64,000 bases of DNA from Gnetum montanum (Eukaryota > Streptophyta > Gnetopsida > Gnetales > Gnetaceae), in the NCBI GenBank assembly GCA_015680685.1, contig MNCI01001024.1:151577-215576 (forward strand). Direction: 5' to 3'. Below, in pieces: positions 22,561 through 35,400 of this stretch. Both the position numbers and the translations under genes were made by a program. A model generated the notes under the pieces. It was not told where the DNA came from, did not search any database, and was given only the letters and a program-made list of their open reading frames with translations. The first letter of the stretch is position 1. Every line of letters starts with the position of its first letter.

Positions 22561-23129
22561 ATAATAGTTCATCTTGAATATGATTGTTCCTTCTCAGATG
22601 CTTACATTATGTTTTAAATTTTATGGTGAAGTGATCCTATGCCAGAATGAACATTGATTGATTAAACCTATCCTAATTATAGAGGAATCTCAAGAATCAT
22701 CATCATCTTCTTTTGCCATCTTGGAAGAAATGTCCAAGATGATTTGGGTCTACGTTGATTGCCAACAAGCTTTCTCTAAAATGTGTGTTGTACATAATGT
22801 CATGTTAAAGATACTTTAGTTCTATCTATGTCATGTTGTTTCATGGATGTTGTAAATTCCTCACCTTAATCTTTCCACATAATAGTATTCCCACATGATA
22901 GTTTATATCAGGATATATATAGGTAGTAATTCTTTGGTTTGTATCATTCTAGTTTGCTAAATGAAATTGAAGCTTATGGGTGTTTCTAAGCTTTGCTTAT
23001 TCAATATCCTATTTGATGATTAGGTGAGTTCATCAAAGCAATAAATATTCAACATATCTTGGCTAGAAGACTCACCTTTTTCCCATAAAATAATCTTAAC
23101 TTGGCAAAGAATCTCCTTGTTGGAACTTA
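22561..23129. other. junction between gypsy and copia remnants
   Basis: No gene recognised. The minus-strand gypsy remnant fades near 22,560 and readable + strand copia sequence begins near 23,130. The exact insertion junction cannot be placed. Confidence 0.4.
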
Positions 23130-24500
23130 CTCCTAAACCTAACATCAAAAAAATCATTGAAACAAAATGAGTGTTTAGAAATAAGATAGAAGTAAATGGA
23201 AACATAATTAAAATAAATCTCATTTAGTTACTAAGTGGTACAATCAACAAGAGGCTATTGATTTCAATGAAACATTTTTTCTTGTAGTTAGGCTAGAATC
23301 CATTAGACTCCTTCTAGCCTATGCCTATATCAAAATAATCAAATTATATGAAATGGATATCAAAAGTGCTTTCTTGAATGGAAATTTTTAAGAGAAATTT
23401 TTTGTTAACTTGAAGGATTTATAGATCACATTTACCTTTATTATATCTTTAAATTAAAAAAATCTATCTATAGGCTCAAAGAAGCTCCTAGGGCATGGTA
23501 TGAAAGACTCTCTCAACATCTCTTGGACAATGGCTTTGAAAGTAGAGATTATGTAACTCTATTTCTAAAATAGGCTGATAAGAATTTACTTATTTTGAAA
23601 ATAAATGATAATGATATTATTTTTGATTCTACTAACAAAAAACTATGCAAGAAGTTTTCAAAACTAATGCAAAAGGAATTTGAGATGAGCATGATGATGG
23701 AACTAAACAACTTCCTTAGATTCCAAGTTACTCAAACCAAGAAAGGAACCTTTTTTTACCAAAAAAAATTATATCAAAATCTTATTTGAAAGATTCAATC
23801 TAGATAAAACTAATCCTAATACAATACCAATGGCTATAAACCTAAAGCTTAACAAAGGCAAACAATGTAAATCAATCGATCATAAAATTTATAGAGGTAT
23901 GATAGGTAGCCTACTTTATCTAACTACTAGTAGACCTAATATTACTTTAAGTATTGGCATATGTGCTATATATCAAGCTAATCCTGAGTAATATTGAAAA
24001 ACTATATAAAAAAATTTTCCATTATCTAAAAGGTACCACTGACTTGGGACTTTGATGTTCAAAGGACTCCACACTTGGTCTTACTAGGTATTATGATGCA
24101 AATTGGGTAGGATGCACAAATGAATGTGGAACCACAAGTGGTAGATGTTTCTTCCTACAGAAAATTCTTGTCTCTTGGGAATCCAAAGAGTAAAATTCCA
24201 TAGCTTTTTATATAATCAAAGAAAAACATGTTTCCTTAAGAAGCGACTCTACATTAATACTTTGAATGAAAGAAACACTCAAAGATCTCGGGATCAAATT
24301 TGATAATACACCCATATTTTGTGACAATAATAGTGCTATTAACATGACCAAAACTCCTATCCAACATTCAAGAAAAAAACATATTGAAATAGTACATAAT
24401 ATTATAAGAAAACATGATCAACTTGGACATACTAAGCTAGAGTACATTTTAATAGAAGCTTAACTTGCAAAAGTCTTCACCAAACCCCTTGGTGAATGAA
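23130..24500 (+). pseudogene. Ty1/copia reverse transcriptase and RNase H remnant
   Basis: The order of blocks is diagnostic of copia: KWVFRNK-like start, DFNETFFLVVRLESIRLLLA, KLYEMDIKSAFLNGNF, and KEAPRAWYERLSQHLL. Next is KINDNDIIFDST, where the YVDD active site has become NDND, then KKFSKLMQKEFEMSMMMELN, FYQKK and YRGMIGSLLYLTTSRPNI. RNase H follows, with WVGCTNECGTTSGRCFFL, LKDLGIKFDNTPIFCDNNSA and QHSRKKHIEIVHNIIR, ending AKVFTKPLGE at ~24,497. Stops and frameshifts make it dead. The SMMMELN and FTKPL wording is close to the SIRE/Tork side of copia. Gag and integrase are missing. Confidence 0.9.
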
Positions 24501-24540
24501 AACTCACATCATTATGAAGATATAAGTGGATAGAATAATT

Positions 24541-25299
24541 TCCTATTAGGTAAGTAAGTTATGTATCTCACTATTATTTATTAAGATAGTTAATATTTAT
24601 CAAAAAAAGAGGAAAAATACATATGCAAGAGGATTTTCCATGGAGACCTCCTTTTGGATGATATTCAAAAGGTGAAGAGATTCTTGCAAATTGAGAGCTG
24701 ACCTTGGAGACTAATGATAATTTTTGGTATGTTCATATGAATTTTGGTTAAGACATGATAGTATAATGCTTGTGGAAACAATTTATATTTGGCTACTTCC
24801 TCTATTTAACATGATTACTATTATATATATGAAAACATATTTTTTTGAAATTATATATTTATATTTTTATTTATGTTTAGTTCATATGATCTATGATATT
24901 TGGATATTTTTATGGACATCATGATTATAGTAGTTCTAGATCTAAAGACTTGTGTAGTCTAGAATATTTTTTGAGATCATTAATTGTTTGGTAGCATCTT
25001 TTACATACATAATGGTTGTGAATGATATAGAGATAATATGTGTTTTATCCTTCTTTTGGTAGTCTTGGTAATTATTGCTAATGGATGTGTGACTATCATC
25101 CTTCAATCTACTCTCCTTTCCTCTTCATGCTACATAGATAATTTAATGTCTTATCTAAGAATGATTAATTTTTATGTCTATTATTACATTCAAGCTAACC
25201 CATTGTTCAAGTTCTGGATATTACTTAAAAGGAAGCAATTTTTGACTTTTTTGTTCTATCAAAACCTTGAAAATGGAAAATTTTTCAATGTATTTTATG
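24541..25299 (+). other. copia 3' non-coding region
   Basis: AT-rich stretch following the copia RNase H stop. I see no credible ORF, and the short open frames look like chance. Confidence 0.4.
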
Positions 25300-26240
25300 A
25301 GATGCTTTGTGCCTAATGAATATAAATTTAATGCATCAAGAAGACCAAGAAGAAAGAAAAATTGACAATCTAGAATGTTAGATTCTAAGAGAATATGCAA
25401 AGAAGTAGGGAAGATCATAAGAATAGTAGACATCCCAACCTCAAGAGAAGACATCTTGTAAACTACCAAGACATATCCTACTAACTAAACATGTCTCTGA
25501 TGAGAAGATGTAGTTTCAAACAATATGTCTTCTAGAAATAGGAGACATCTTCTTTAGAAACAAGACATCTTATTCCAAGACAAACTATGTTCACCAAGAC
25601 ATCTTGCCTTCCAAAGAGACATCTCTAACCTCACCAAGATGTCTTACTCCTAGACAAGAAATCTTTCATACAAATTTCCAAATACAACAAGATGTCTCAA
25701 GCCATGAAGAACATGTGTTGACTATCCATTTCTAATCATTTCATGGATTCCAACTAGTAAATGAAGGGGAATAAGGCTATAAAGGAATGACATACTCAAG
25801 TGGTAAAAGCAAGTCATGGAAAAGTAATTGAGAAATAACTATGTATATCTTAGTGAATTCAAGATTCTCTATCGTCTATATTTTGTTGTAATATGTATTG
25901 AGATTCAAATAAAGAAATCTAAAGTGTTAGTTTAATTCTTCCTTGATTTTCATTTTCTTGTTGAAAGCCTTGTGAGGTTAGATGTGCTTGTTGAGGAAAG
26001 ACATCTTTTGTAACACTTTATAGCTTGTTGGAACCTTGAAGAGTTGGATATATTTCTTAAGAGAAAATATCCATTATGAAACTAGAGAGTTTAACTTATA
26101 AAGTTTGTGGTGTCCTTGAAGCCACATCTTTTATGGAACAAAGTCTAGAGGTTTGTATAGATTCCACCCTTTGAGTGTGGGTGTATCCAATTTATGAAAT
26201 CATTAAAATAATCTATTCAAAAATTAGGTATTATTAGCTT
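25300..26240 (+). repeat. probable copia 3' LTR with AGACATCT array
   Basis: Lies downstream of the copia pol on the same strand. 25,430-25,700 holds about ten AGACATCT/AGATGTCT words. A TTGAGATTCAAATAAAGAAA stretch near 25,900 could hold a polyadenylation signal. Exact ends and a partner LTR are not visible, so a gypsy origin is possible. Confidence 0.4.
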
Positions 26241-26274
26241 AAACTTATTCACCTTCCTCTAAGTTCTTGAAATT

Positions 26275-26471
26275 TATTACCTCTTGGAGATAGATGCCAA
26301 AGGAAACTAACCTCAAGGACACCTTAAACCATGACCTATATACACTATTCCACATTAATAAATCATTCATTTCATTTTCTTCTATGTTATTTCTATTATT
26401 TTCTTTATTCATAATATCAAATGTCATATATATTTGATATTTTTCATAACATATAGGAATGAGATGTCATA
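26275..26471 (+). repeat. 5' LTR fragment of copy 2
   Basis: Aligns with the last ~230 bp of the LTR at 60,235-60,809: the TACACTATTCCA...AATAAA phrase, then the GTCAAATATCACATATATTT-like stretch, and the end GAGATGTCATA. Confidence 0.7.
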
Positions 26472-26473
26472 TT

Positions 26474-26485
26474 TTATATCAACGA
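26474..26485 (+). promoter_or_regulatory. decayed primer binding site of copy 2
   Basis: TTATATCAACGA at the position of TGGTATCAAAGC in copy 3, two bases from the LTR end. Following bases (AAAACCATGATTTAAGGGC) align with copy 3. Confidence 0.5.
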
Positions 26486-28154
26486 AAACCATGATTTAAG
26501 GGCTAATCAAAACCAAGGACCAACTACAATCCCATGATGAACCATTAAGCCACAATCTAAGGAGAAGAATGAACATGGATCATGTTCAACTTGAATCACA
26601 CTAATCAAGATGATGCCTTCTCTAGTAAATTCCATTAATATTAGTAACCAAGAGATTCAACTATGCTTCGACAAGGTAAAACAACTATAAGAGGCTATGG
26701 TAAGATAAGGATAACATCAGTCTAGATAACTCTCATCCTTCATTATAAATAATAGACATGTCCTTGGTACCCTAAGGTAATCTTTATGTCCCTTCCTTAA
26801 GCAAATAGTTAGAACTAGGTTCTTTGGAATATTACTATGCTACTAAGTTCTATCCCTAGAACACCTAAACCCTAGTAACTCAATATTAACTGACCCTATA
26901 TATGGCCCATATAAAAATAAGTTAGTGGATTTAACCTAGCCATACAATTTATGATTTTTTCTAAAGTCAATTTTTCATTAATAATCAAAATCAAGTCGCT
27001 CAAAATTCATCATGTTACTCATACATCAACTTGCTAATGTCAGTTTGATAAAATAGATTAAGTTAGTCTTTCAAGATCACAAAAATTCAGCTCATTTTTA
27101 ACCTCAAAATTAATCCAATGTGTAGCACTCATCAAGATGATTCCAATGGCACAAATTTTGTGCTAATTAGGCTTATAGTATGGAACATATTATCATTACA
27201 AATTTCTTATTATTCATGGCTTAATTAATTTTTTAAATAAGGTAAAATTTTTTAAGCTAGGAATTATACCCGTGACTTTGCCTCTACTAAGTCCAACTCT
27301 TAAATCCATCTTCCCTAATCACTGAGTCAAGGTTTGAGGTTATGTTGATTATTTTAATATTAAAAAGTTAAAAATAATACACAAAACATAAATTTAAAAT
27401 TTTGAGACTTCAAATCAAATCTAAGACCTCTTAATCATAAAACTCCAATCCTACCCCTCTTTGTCTAACCACTTGAGCAACTTTCTAGGTTGTTGTACAT
27501 AAGATTCATTTATGTATATGAATATTAATAAGACATTAAAAATAAAATAAAATAGAATACATCTTAACCCCTTCATGTTAGGGCTATGTCTTGCACCATT
27601 CCTCACTATGACTAGTGATGGCATTGGCCTACTATATCATGTTCCATCCTACTATGCTATAGTTGCATCACAACTAGCTAGGTTGTGGTGTAGGCCTCCC
27701 ACACCATTACATGGAAGGACTAAAGTGCCTCAAATTGTCATGTTGTTGAAAGTTAGGCAAAAACCACAAGCCTACTACATCATTATCATTATTTCCTACC
27801 ACCTCTTCCATCATTCTTGCCTATCACCTCCCTCATCATTCTCATCACATTGTTTGCTACCTTTACCATTTCCTCATAGCCAGCACCTACCTTCAAAAAT
27901 ATTGCATCCTTAATACATGCACCAAGACCACCATGCACTCCAACCCTTAACACCATCATTTCCAACCTCTTGAAGAGCTCTTAGTGCTAAAAAAGAAGTT
28001 TGTTAATTCGTAAAAAAATTCAAAAATCTATTAATTTAAGGAAAATTTTGATTTTTTAATTTTATGGTGAAATGGATAAATTTAATATGTGTTTTATAGT
28101 TAAATTTCATTAATTAGTCAAACTAATGGATTTCCAATAGTTGAGATAAAATTC

Positions 28155-28230
28155 CATAATTAAGCATGCTCATCCTCGAGGAGTACTAGGATGGATGACC
28201 TCTCAAGAAGCTCTTAAGAAGTCTTGAAAT
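28155..28230 (+). repeat. 5S-rRNA-derived segment, copy 2
   Basis: Contains CATAATTAAGCATGCTC (A-box region of 5S rRNA), then GAGTACTAGGATGGATGACC and TCTCAAGAAGCTC (intermediate element and C box). Plant 5S genes have these in this order and spacing. It is the 3' two-thirds of the 5S sequence with substitutions, so it is not a functional rRNA gene. Confidence 0.75.
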
Positions 28231-28953
28231 TCATGTCTAAACTTTTCAGCTTTGAAAGAAATAAAGTTTGATTTTGAAAGCATTTTTCAACACATGAAGA
28301 GTTATTTTTAGTATATTTTAATCTCTCAAATGCAATGGTAAAGTTGGATTTACCCTACAAATCTCCAAAAGATAGTTTTTAATCCTTTCCCCAAAACTAT
28401 GTCTCAAAATTCTTTGAAGCACAATTTAGCATAACTTGGACATATATTATCCATTTCTAACATATAAATAGTTTTTTCTTATATTTTTTAGTTTTTTGAA
28501 CTCAATGATAAGGTTAGATTAATAATCCAAATAGCTAATAATAAGGTTTTACCTTAAATCATGTCTTACCAAGCTATAACTTAATCTAACTAATCATACT
28601 TGATAATTTAATTATTTGGACTAATAAATTTAACTCTTTAGGATCTCAAGATTACATGATTATAATATGTAAATAGATAGATCTCAGCCACTAACATCTA
28701 GTATGTCATTACTGATACTATTGAAGTTAGTATGGTAAGAATGGTAGAAATGTCATTTAGAGTCTAGGAAGCATAGCCAAGTTAGTATTTGAGAGAATAA
28801 TTTGGTAAACTAGAATGATAATGAAGATGTATACTAGTTCAACTAGAAACCAAATCATTTATAACAAACATTTACCATCATGAAGATTCATAATCTTGTT
28901 TTTACAATATGTATGATATCCATGAGAAGAAATAAGTCAAGAGAAAATCCAAG

Positions 28954-30058
28954 ATTGAAATTTATAATGTAAAATATGCTAAGGACCCTAGCCAATGAAA
29001 GATAACATTCACTATGTCTATCTTGGGCCTTGGATTAGCATGAGTACTAATAATCATTCATTCTTGTAGAATTACAAGATTTAAATGCTAATGTCTTATG
29101 CCTACAAGAAATCCTATCATGTGAATTTATGTATCAACTTTAATCCAATTTAAGAAAATCAGGATATGAAGACATTTACAAGAAAAAGATTCATGTTATG
29201 GTTCTTCCTATGAGTTGTACTGATTAGCCTATTATATGAACCAAATATGGATGGTTGTTCGATCTTTTACAAAGAAGAAAAATTTGAGTTGGTAGAAATA
29301 TTTGAATTAATATTAGAGAACATGATTTTTTAAATTCTAGAACTTCAAGTCATGGAAAAGAAAGAATTATTGAGATTCCAAAGAAGCCACATAGCCTTAG
29401 CATTGCTACTTAAAATCTAGTCATCAAGGAGATGTGTATGTGTGATTAATACACATTTAATTCCAAATCCAACATGCATATATGTAAAACATTTTTCAAC
29501 TATCTTACATAGCTAATCCAATTCAAGAATGTTTGAAATATAAGTTATTCCTAACCCAGACTAGTCTTGACCTAGTCTCATTTATCCTTTGTGAAGAATT
29601 CAATGTAAATGTTGGAAATGTGTTTCATAAATTCTTAAACTATAAAAGAGTAAAAGACTTGTTGAAAGAGGAATTGATTTGAAAAATATTCTTTCATCAA
29701 TTAATCATATCATCCCTTTGGCCAATGCATACTCTACATATTGTAGTCTACAATAGACAAGTTAAATTCCATAATTCAAAAATAGATGATGTTGATGAGT
29801 AGTATTTATTAAGAATCAGAATTCATGAATTATGCTACCATGACTACTAAACATGAATAATATCCTTCTTCAAGACTATAGATTACATGGTATAATGCTC
29901 AAGTCTTCAAAGTTATTAAGTTGTTAGAGTTAATTTGTAACAAATAAGTTGAAGAATAACATCAAGTACTACCATCATAAATAAAGTTATCTAATCATGT
30001 ACTCTTATGGTAGAACTACAACTACATCCCTTGATCCTTAATATTGATAACAATCAAG
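28954..30058 (+). pseudogene. captured CCR4-type deadenylase nuclease domain, copy 2
   Basis: Same EEP nuclease domain as copies 1 and 3, intronless and slightly over 1.1 kb. Blocks in order: IYNVKYA (YNVLA), ELQDLNANVLCLQEIL with the catalytic Glu of LQE kept, DGCSIFYKEEKFELVE, and ALALLLKI. Then VCVINTHLIPNP (ANTH), CEEFNVNVGN (GDFN with Asp changed to Glu) and IIPLANAYSTYC. Then RLHGIMLKSSKLLSC from the LDYI region in a shifted frame, and LSNHVLLW, where SDH has become SNH. It has many stops and frameshifts and is inactive. It lies ~0.72 kb downstream of the 5S segment and 0.44 kb upstream of the LTR. Confidence 0.8.
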
Positions 30059-30498
30059 AATTTCTTAACTTACTTTTATTTCTATTTTATTCTTATTTAT
30101 TTATTAAATTTATATTTATAAATTAGGTAAGCAGAATGCTTTTTAAATAATATAAGTAGGAAAAAATAATTCTACCTATCTTCACTTGAATAACTAGCTA
30201 TGAGTTTTACATTGTATGATCCTAGTTACAACTGGTGATTGATGATTGATTGACCTTTAATTCACCCCTTGTTATTACCTAGATATAAAGGTAAGAATTA
30301 ATAAAATAAGATTTATTATTCTAAATTTTTTTCTTACTTATATTTTTAATTGTAAAATAAGTGGAATAATATTAAAATATTCAACCTCATTCCAAAAGAA
30401 CAAATCAAAGTATTCAAGTATGGAGAAAGCACTAAAGCTAGAGAAAGATGATTAAAATGAACTTGTTCAAGGACAAACAGAAAATAAGAAGGATAGTT

Positions 30499-30936
30499 TA
30501 TCATGTCCCTATTTTCAAATTGAGCTATTTTCTAACAAAGATGGTGTCACTTCATAATAAAGGTTTTAATTATTATAATAAGATTTGAAAGAGTGAAGTT
30601 ATAATAACAGGCACATCTTTTAAGATGACCTTTGGTAATTTGATCTAACATGTTTATACCTAGACATTAGAGGTCATGTCAATATTAAGTTGTGGAGCAA
30701 GTAATGATGAGTAACAAATGTTGAATAAAGTGAAATAGAAAAGTGACTTGCCATTCCTTTTTAATGGTTACATGCCTAACCATGGTGGTCATCCTGAATT
30801 GCCTCTAAGGGATAGATGCTAAATAAGGATAATCCCAAAAAATCCTTTGATCATAATCCAAATATACTATTCCACATTAATAAATAATTATTTTCATTTC
30901 CCTTTTTATTTTCTTTACACAATGTCAAATGTTATA
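30499..30936 (+). repeat. 3' LTR of copy 2, truncated
   Basis: Starts TATCATGTCCCTATTTTC after the purine-rich AATAAGAAGGATAG, and aligns with 60,235-60,809 up to about the CAATGTCAAATGTTATAG phrase. The last ~120 bp are absent. Confidence 0.8.
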
Positions 30937-33380
30937 GATGAATTGAATTTTGGACCATTTCTACAATTTTCATCATAAGAAGTAAGAACAATTGCAAGTT
31001 TCTTCACTTTGAATAACAATATTGACAAATCATGAATGGTATCTAAGAAAAACATACCAATTTTGGCACAAAAAATAGTAGGTTTCTATAGTGAAAATAA
31101 AAGATATCTAAGTCTCCTACTCATTTGAAGCTATTGCTACAATGTTAGGATAGCCCAATATTAATACAAAAACAACTATGGTATCTATCCAGTTTGATAT
31201 AAAATGAAGAAATTTATGGATAGATAGAGATTATGGAAATAAGAACAAGAAGTTTGAAGAATTTTCATTAGCTAAGAAAATATAGTTTAAGATAGAAACA
31301 TATCACATGCAGCCTATGAAGTGCATGAACAAGATATTAACATATGTCACCTAAAGAACCATCATTCTTAGCAGAAGATATCTAGTAAATATGCCTCATC
31401 TCCTCTTCTTTGAGATAGAAAGAAGATTTCAAGAAACATAATCAAGTAAGCCTACATTGCCATTTCCTTACCTAATAAGAAATCTATGTAGATGAGTAGG
31501 TATCGAGAAATATATCAATAATATAGTCAAAAGAGCTTAAAATACATCCCATATACATATAGTTAAGCTTGCGCCCACTAAGAAAGATTAAGTAGAAACA
31601 TCATCAACCACAAAAGTCGTAGGCACATCAGCACTAGAAAAAACCATACTAATAATAGAAACTAGTAGTAGGTTGTAGTACACCTATTCCTATAGCAAAT
31701 CCATGCACTTAGAGACTAGTTATAAGTTATTTACAAGAATTATTAGAATCTAGAAACTAAAGAACAAAATACTTAACAAGAATGCTTAAAGCCATGCAAG
31801 ATCAACTAGATGTCTCATTAGATCTTGCAACTGGATAGATCTTAGTTAATGTTACAAGAAATGAGAGTATTGCCAAAATCTCTAGAAATACCACTACATT
31901 TCAAATGATACTTAAACTAGGAGAAGAAGCTATAAACTTGAACATGTTACATGAAGGAAAGAAAAAGCTTAAGAACTCATTGTTGATCATATTAGAGATA
32001 CTTTCAATATATTTATAGTACCATAAAAAATTTCTCCTAAATTACAAGATGTGTAAGTAGTAATGAGTACTAGGAAAAAATAAAAAATAATGAATATTGA
32101 TTAACATAAAGATGCCTTAGAAAGACTATCTAGGATGTTTTTGGCATTCCTAAAACCATAACAATCATTTAGTCTAAACTCATTTTCACAAAAGGTAATC
32201 TAGTCAATTTAGAATTTCGTTTATAATATGATAAGTTGGAAATAAAAAAAATATAGAATAAGATAGTCCAATTTAAAATCCAAATTCAGGTTCCTAAAAG
32301 GAAAAAAGATTTTAAAAAATTTAGAATAAAATATGTGAATAACATTTTGGCTAACTAACATTAGTTAGAAATAAAGAGAGAAGAAGTAACATGAGACACA
32401 TTATTAGCAAAAGCTAGACATATGTTCATCAAAAAACCAGTGCTACATTAAAATAATAAATTATGAATCTCACTGTAGACAATAGAAGATTGATCAAATT
32501 TGAAGGAAATAAAACTCCATTTGAGAAAAGGCTCAATAATCTTTGTAGGTAGTTTATACGAGTCAACCAAGACATTAATAAATAGGCTAGAGAAAATAAG
32601 AAATTTTCAATGGAAGAAATCTATGCAATCATTAAGAAATATTTAATTGAAATTAAAATGTAGTAAAATAAGATCAACAAACATGAGAATCTCAAAGAGC
32701 ATTTTCAAGACTAAGTTCACATGTAAAGTTAGGTGGATGAGAATGAAATCAAATTAGCAAAAGCCAAGGTCAATGCTTCATTTCAACAAATTCTCAAGTA
32801 TTAGCCCATACTTAATAGAATCACAATGATTAATCAGATATAGCTAAAAATGAAATAATTTTATATTGAGAACATGAATCTATACTTAGATTTTACTAAT
32901 ATTTTATATGCAAGCTTAGTAATGTTAATAGTAGGTAGACAAAGAAATGAGCTTGAGAAGCAACTGAACACCATGTATTCACTATACAAGAATGAGCATA
33001 AACATTGTAATAAGATACAATAGAAACTACTTATTGCAAATATAGAATTAGAGGTCCTAAAACAAATTATACTAATCAGAGGAATGTAGCTAAGGACTTG
33101 ACAAAATACATAACAAATTATCAAGATCTGCAACCATAAGTTAATAGATTCAACATAAAAAAATAAAAGTCAACATTTCCAATTTGGCATGGATAGGAAA
33201 TGATCATAGGATAAATGAAAAGAATCTTAGAGCATTGATAAGATACTTTTACATGGAAAGGATGGTAACTATAGGTAAGCAATCACAATAGAAACCAATG
33301 TAGTAAGGACCATCACCTCTAGGAATAATAGGAAGACCTACACTGTCTATTTTATGAAGATCAAATAATTTTTATGATTT
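30937..33380 (+). pseudogene. unidentified coding-like transposon remnant
   Basis: The + strand shows long stretches with protein-like composition broken by Gln-to-stop changes. At 31,100-31,560 are SFEAIATMLGQPN, KIETYHMQPMKCMNKILTYV and LPFPYLIRNLCRWVGIE. The pattern (L..R, then PFP.LI..L....GV) loosely resembles the putative plant transposon protein domain seen in retroelement-associated ORFs. At 32,480-33,120 is a Lys/Glu/Asn-rich, heptad-like region (FSMEEIYAIIKKYLIEIK, LEKQLNTMYSLYKNEHKH) likely to form coiled coil. No polymerase, integrase or knuckle motif is seen. The two parts may be one ORF. Confidence 0.35.
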
Positions 33381-34429
33381 TTTGAACAAAAATATCTATA
33401 TTTTTTCTCATTTTTTTATTTTGTAATCCACTTAGATAAATGATATAATGTAGCACTCAAGTCAAGTTTGTTAGTCTATTTGTTTATTTATTTATCACTT
33501 AATTGTTTAATTTTATTACCTCCACAATTTTGTAACAAACTCTATTTAACTTTTATGTATCTTAAGGATGCGCTTTTAGTCATCCATGAGAATATTATGA
33601 ACAATAGATAATTTGATTCCAACATTGCACCTATGATATTATGCCTATTATATATTGGCTATGATATCGTATGCTTTCATACAATATTATAGATGTGATA
33701 TATTTTAGGATTTTAATGCCTATAAATACCTTTCAATCACTAAACATAGTACATCTTTTTGATTCATGCTTAGCTATTTTCTTATAGTTTATTTTCTTAA
33801 ACTAAGAGTTAGTCCATAAGTTTCCATAGTATGATCGAAAGTGATTGTAGGAACTCTTTATTTAACTAAGATATAACTAGAAATATTTCATGATCGAAAG
33901 TAAAGATCGCAATTATTTCTAATCATTATAGCATTTACTTGGCTTAGAATTTACTTTTCATTATTATTTATATTTCCAATGTCCTTTATGTTTCTTTCAC
34001 ACATTAGTAATATAGTAAAATAAGTATAACCAATCTCAATTGTAACATATAATTGGTAACCTAGAAGTGATATCACATGGTACACCTAGTACTAATATTT
34101 CTTGGTAATTTCAATGATAGTTATATGAGATCATAACATGTAGGGAAGGTTAGAAGTGGATAATTATTGCCACTGGGTTAATATAGAATTCACTTTCATT
34201 GTTCCTTACATTAATTATTTTAAACAACTAATTAATATGTTTTCTTTAAATTTATTATAACCAAATAATATCATTACATCATATACCTCACTATGAGTTA
34301 AGCCATACACCTTGACCATAACTAACTCCAATGAAAAGACAATCATCTATGATCTATACATTAACTCTCTAAAGATTACATCAACCCATCTATTTATTAC
34401 AATCATATTACATGTAGCACTTATGTAAT
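33381..34429. other. AT-rich non-coding stretch
   Basis: No gene recognised. TATAAATACC at ~33,722 and a repeated GATCGAAAGT word near 33,833 and 33,893 suggest an LTR, but no ends or partner are seen. Confidence 0.35.
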
Positions 34430-34860
34430 TTGTATAAATAGGCATTGGGACTACTTGTCACTCATTAGTTATAAATGAATTAATAAAGGAAAGGAAGAGT
34501 GAAATTCATTGATATATGTTATTTGTAGATGATATTATGTTGGTAGATATAGATATAGAAAATAGTGCTTCTAAAATTGTGAAGTAAAAACATACTCTAA
34601 AATCAAAAGGCTTAAAAATTAGAAGTAAGACAACATATGTTGAATGTAATTTTAGTAACATCATAAATAGTGATGTAATAGAAGTAGTAATTCAATTCCA
34701 AAAAATTCCTTATTATAAATAATTTTACTACCTAAGATTAATATTCCAATCAAATGATCAAACAAATAAACATATAAAAAATAGTATTGAGGTAGGATGA
34801 TTAAGATGGAGGCACGCTAGTGGTATTCTATGATCAAGATTCAAGAGGATGTGATTAGGA
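34430..34860 (+). pseudogene. LINE reverse transcriptase fragment
   Basis: The + strand reads VINELIKERKSEIH, then a stop at an expected Trp, then MLFVDDIMLVD, with FVDD the reverse transcriptase active site (usually FADD in plant LINEs). Then SKIVK, LKSKGLKIRSKTTYVECNFS, VIQFQKIPYYK, YLRLIFQSNDQTNKHIKN and SIEVG-stop-LRWRHASGIL. This order, with the Y.EC motif and the final W..ASG block, is that of the palm/thumb of non-LTR retrotransposons. Only about 140 codons are present, so it is a 5'- and 3'-truncated remnant. Confidence 0.8.
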
Positions 34861-35400
34861 ATTATTACAATAATCAAATCACTTTCTTTATTAATCACAT
34901 ACAACTTTAGATAGCCTTAAGAATAATTAATAACAATGAGGACTGGTCTATAGGCATACACACATGATCTATAGATTGATACTTATCCTTTAGTGATGAT
35001 AAAATTTGAAGGGTAGAGACTAGGTTATCTTATAGGCTCTATAGAGATGGGTTCAATGGATCCTTTACCTATGAGCAATTGTGAATCTAAAATCTATGAC
35101 CTACCATAACAAGATTATCTTTAACATTAACTCTAATGTTCTTCTTTCTATGTAATTCATTTCTGCCACTATCTACAGTTTTTCCATATGCTTATTTGCA
35201 TCTGCTTCCTTTTCCCATCTACTATCTAGACTTTGGTTTATATTGAAATGCCACTACACATAGTTGTAGATCTATTGGAGGATTTTAGATTCTTATCAAA
35301 AAAATTTTGGGATTTTTAAGACATTTTAATATCCATTATTCTAATAGGGCTTCACTTCCTACCATTCATGTTTCTTGAAAAAGGTCTTCTATGAGTTCAT
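34861..35400. other. no gene recognised
   Basis: Possible continuation of LINE sequence. No motif or tail is visible. Confidence 0.3.

Larger units (their letters stand above)
26275..30936 (+). mobile_element. CCR4-carrying LTR retroelement, copy 2 (LTRs truncated)
   Basis: A + strand member of the same family as 13,792-19,842. It keeps the last ~200 bp of the 5' LTR, a decayed PBS, ~4.0 kb of internal sequence, and the first ~440 bp of the 3' LTR. Order and spacing (5S segment, ~0.72 kb, CCR4 domain, ~0.44 kb, LTR) match copies 1 and 3. Both LTRs are incomplete, so no target duplication can be assessed. The region 26,490-28,150 is non-coding, with a GC-richer, C-rich zone at 27,560-27,980 equivalent to 17,306-17,984. 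Confidence 0.75.
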
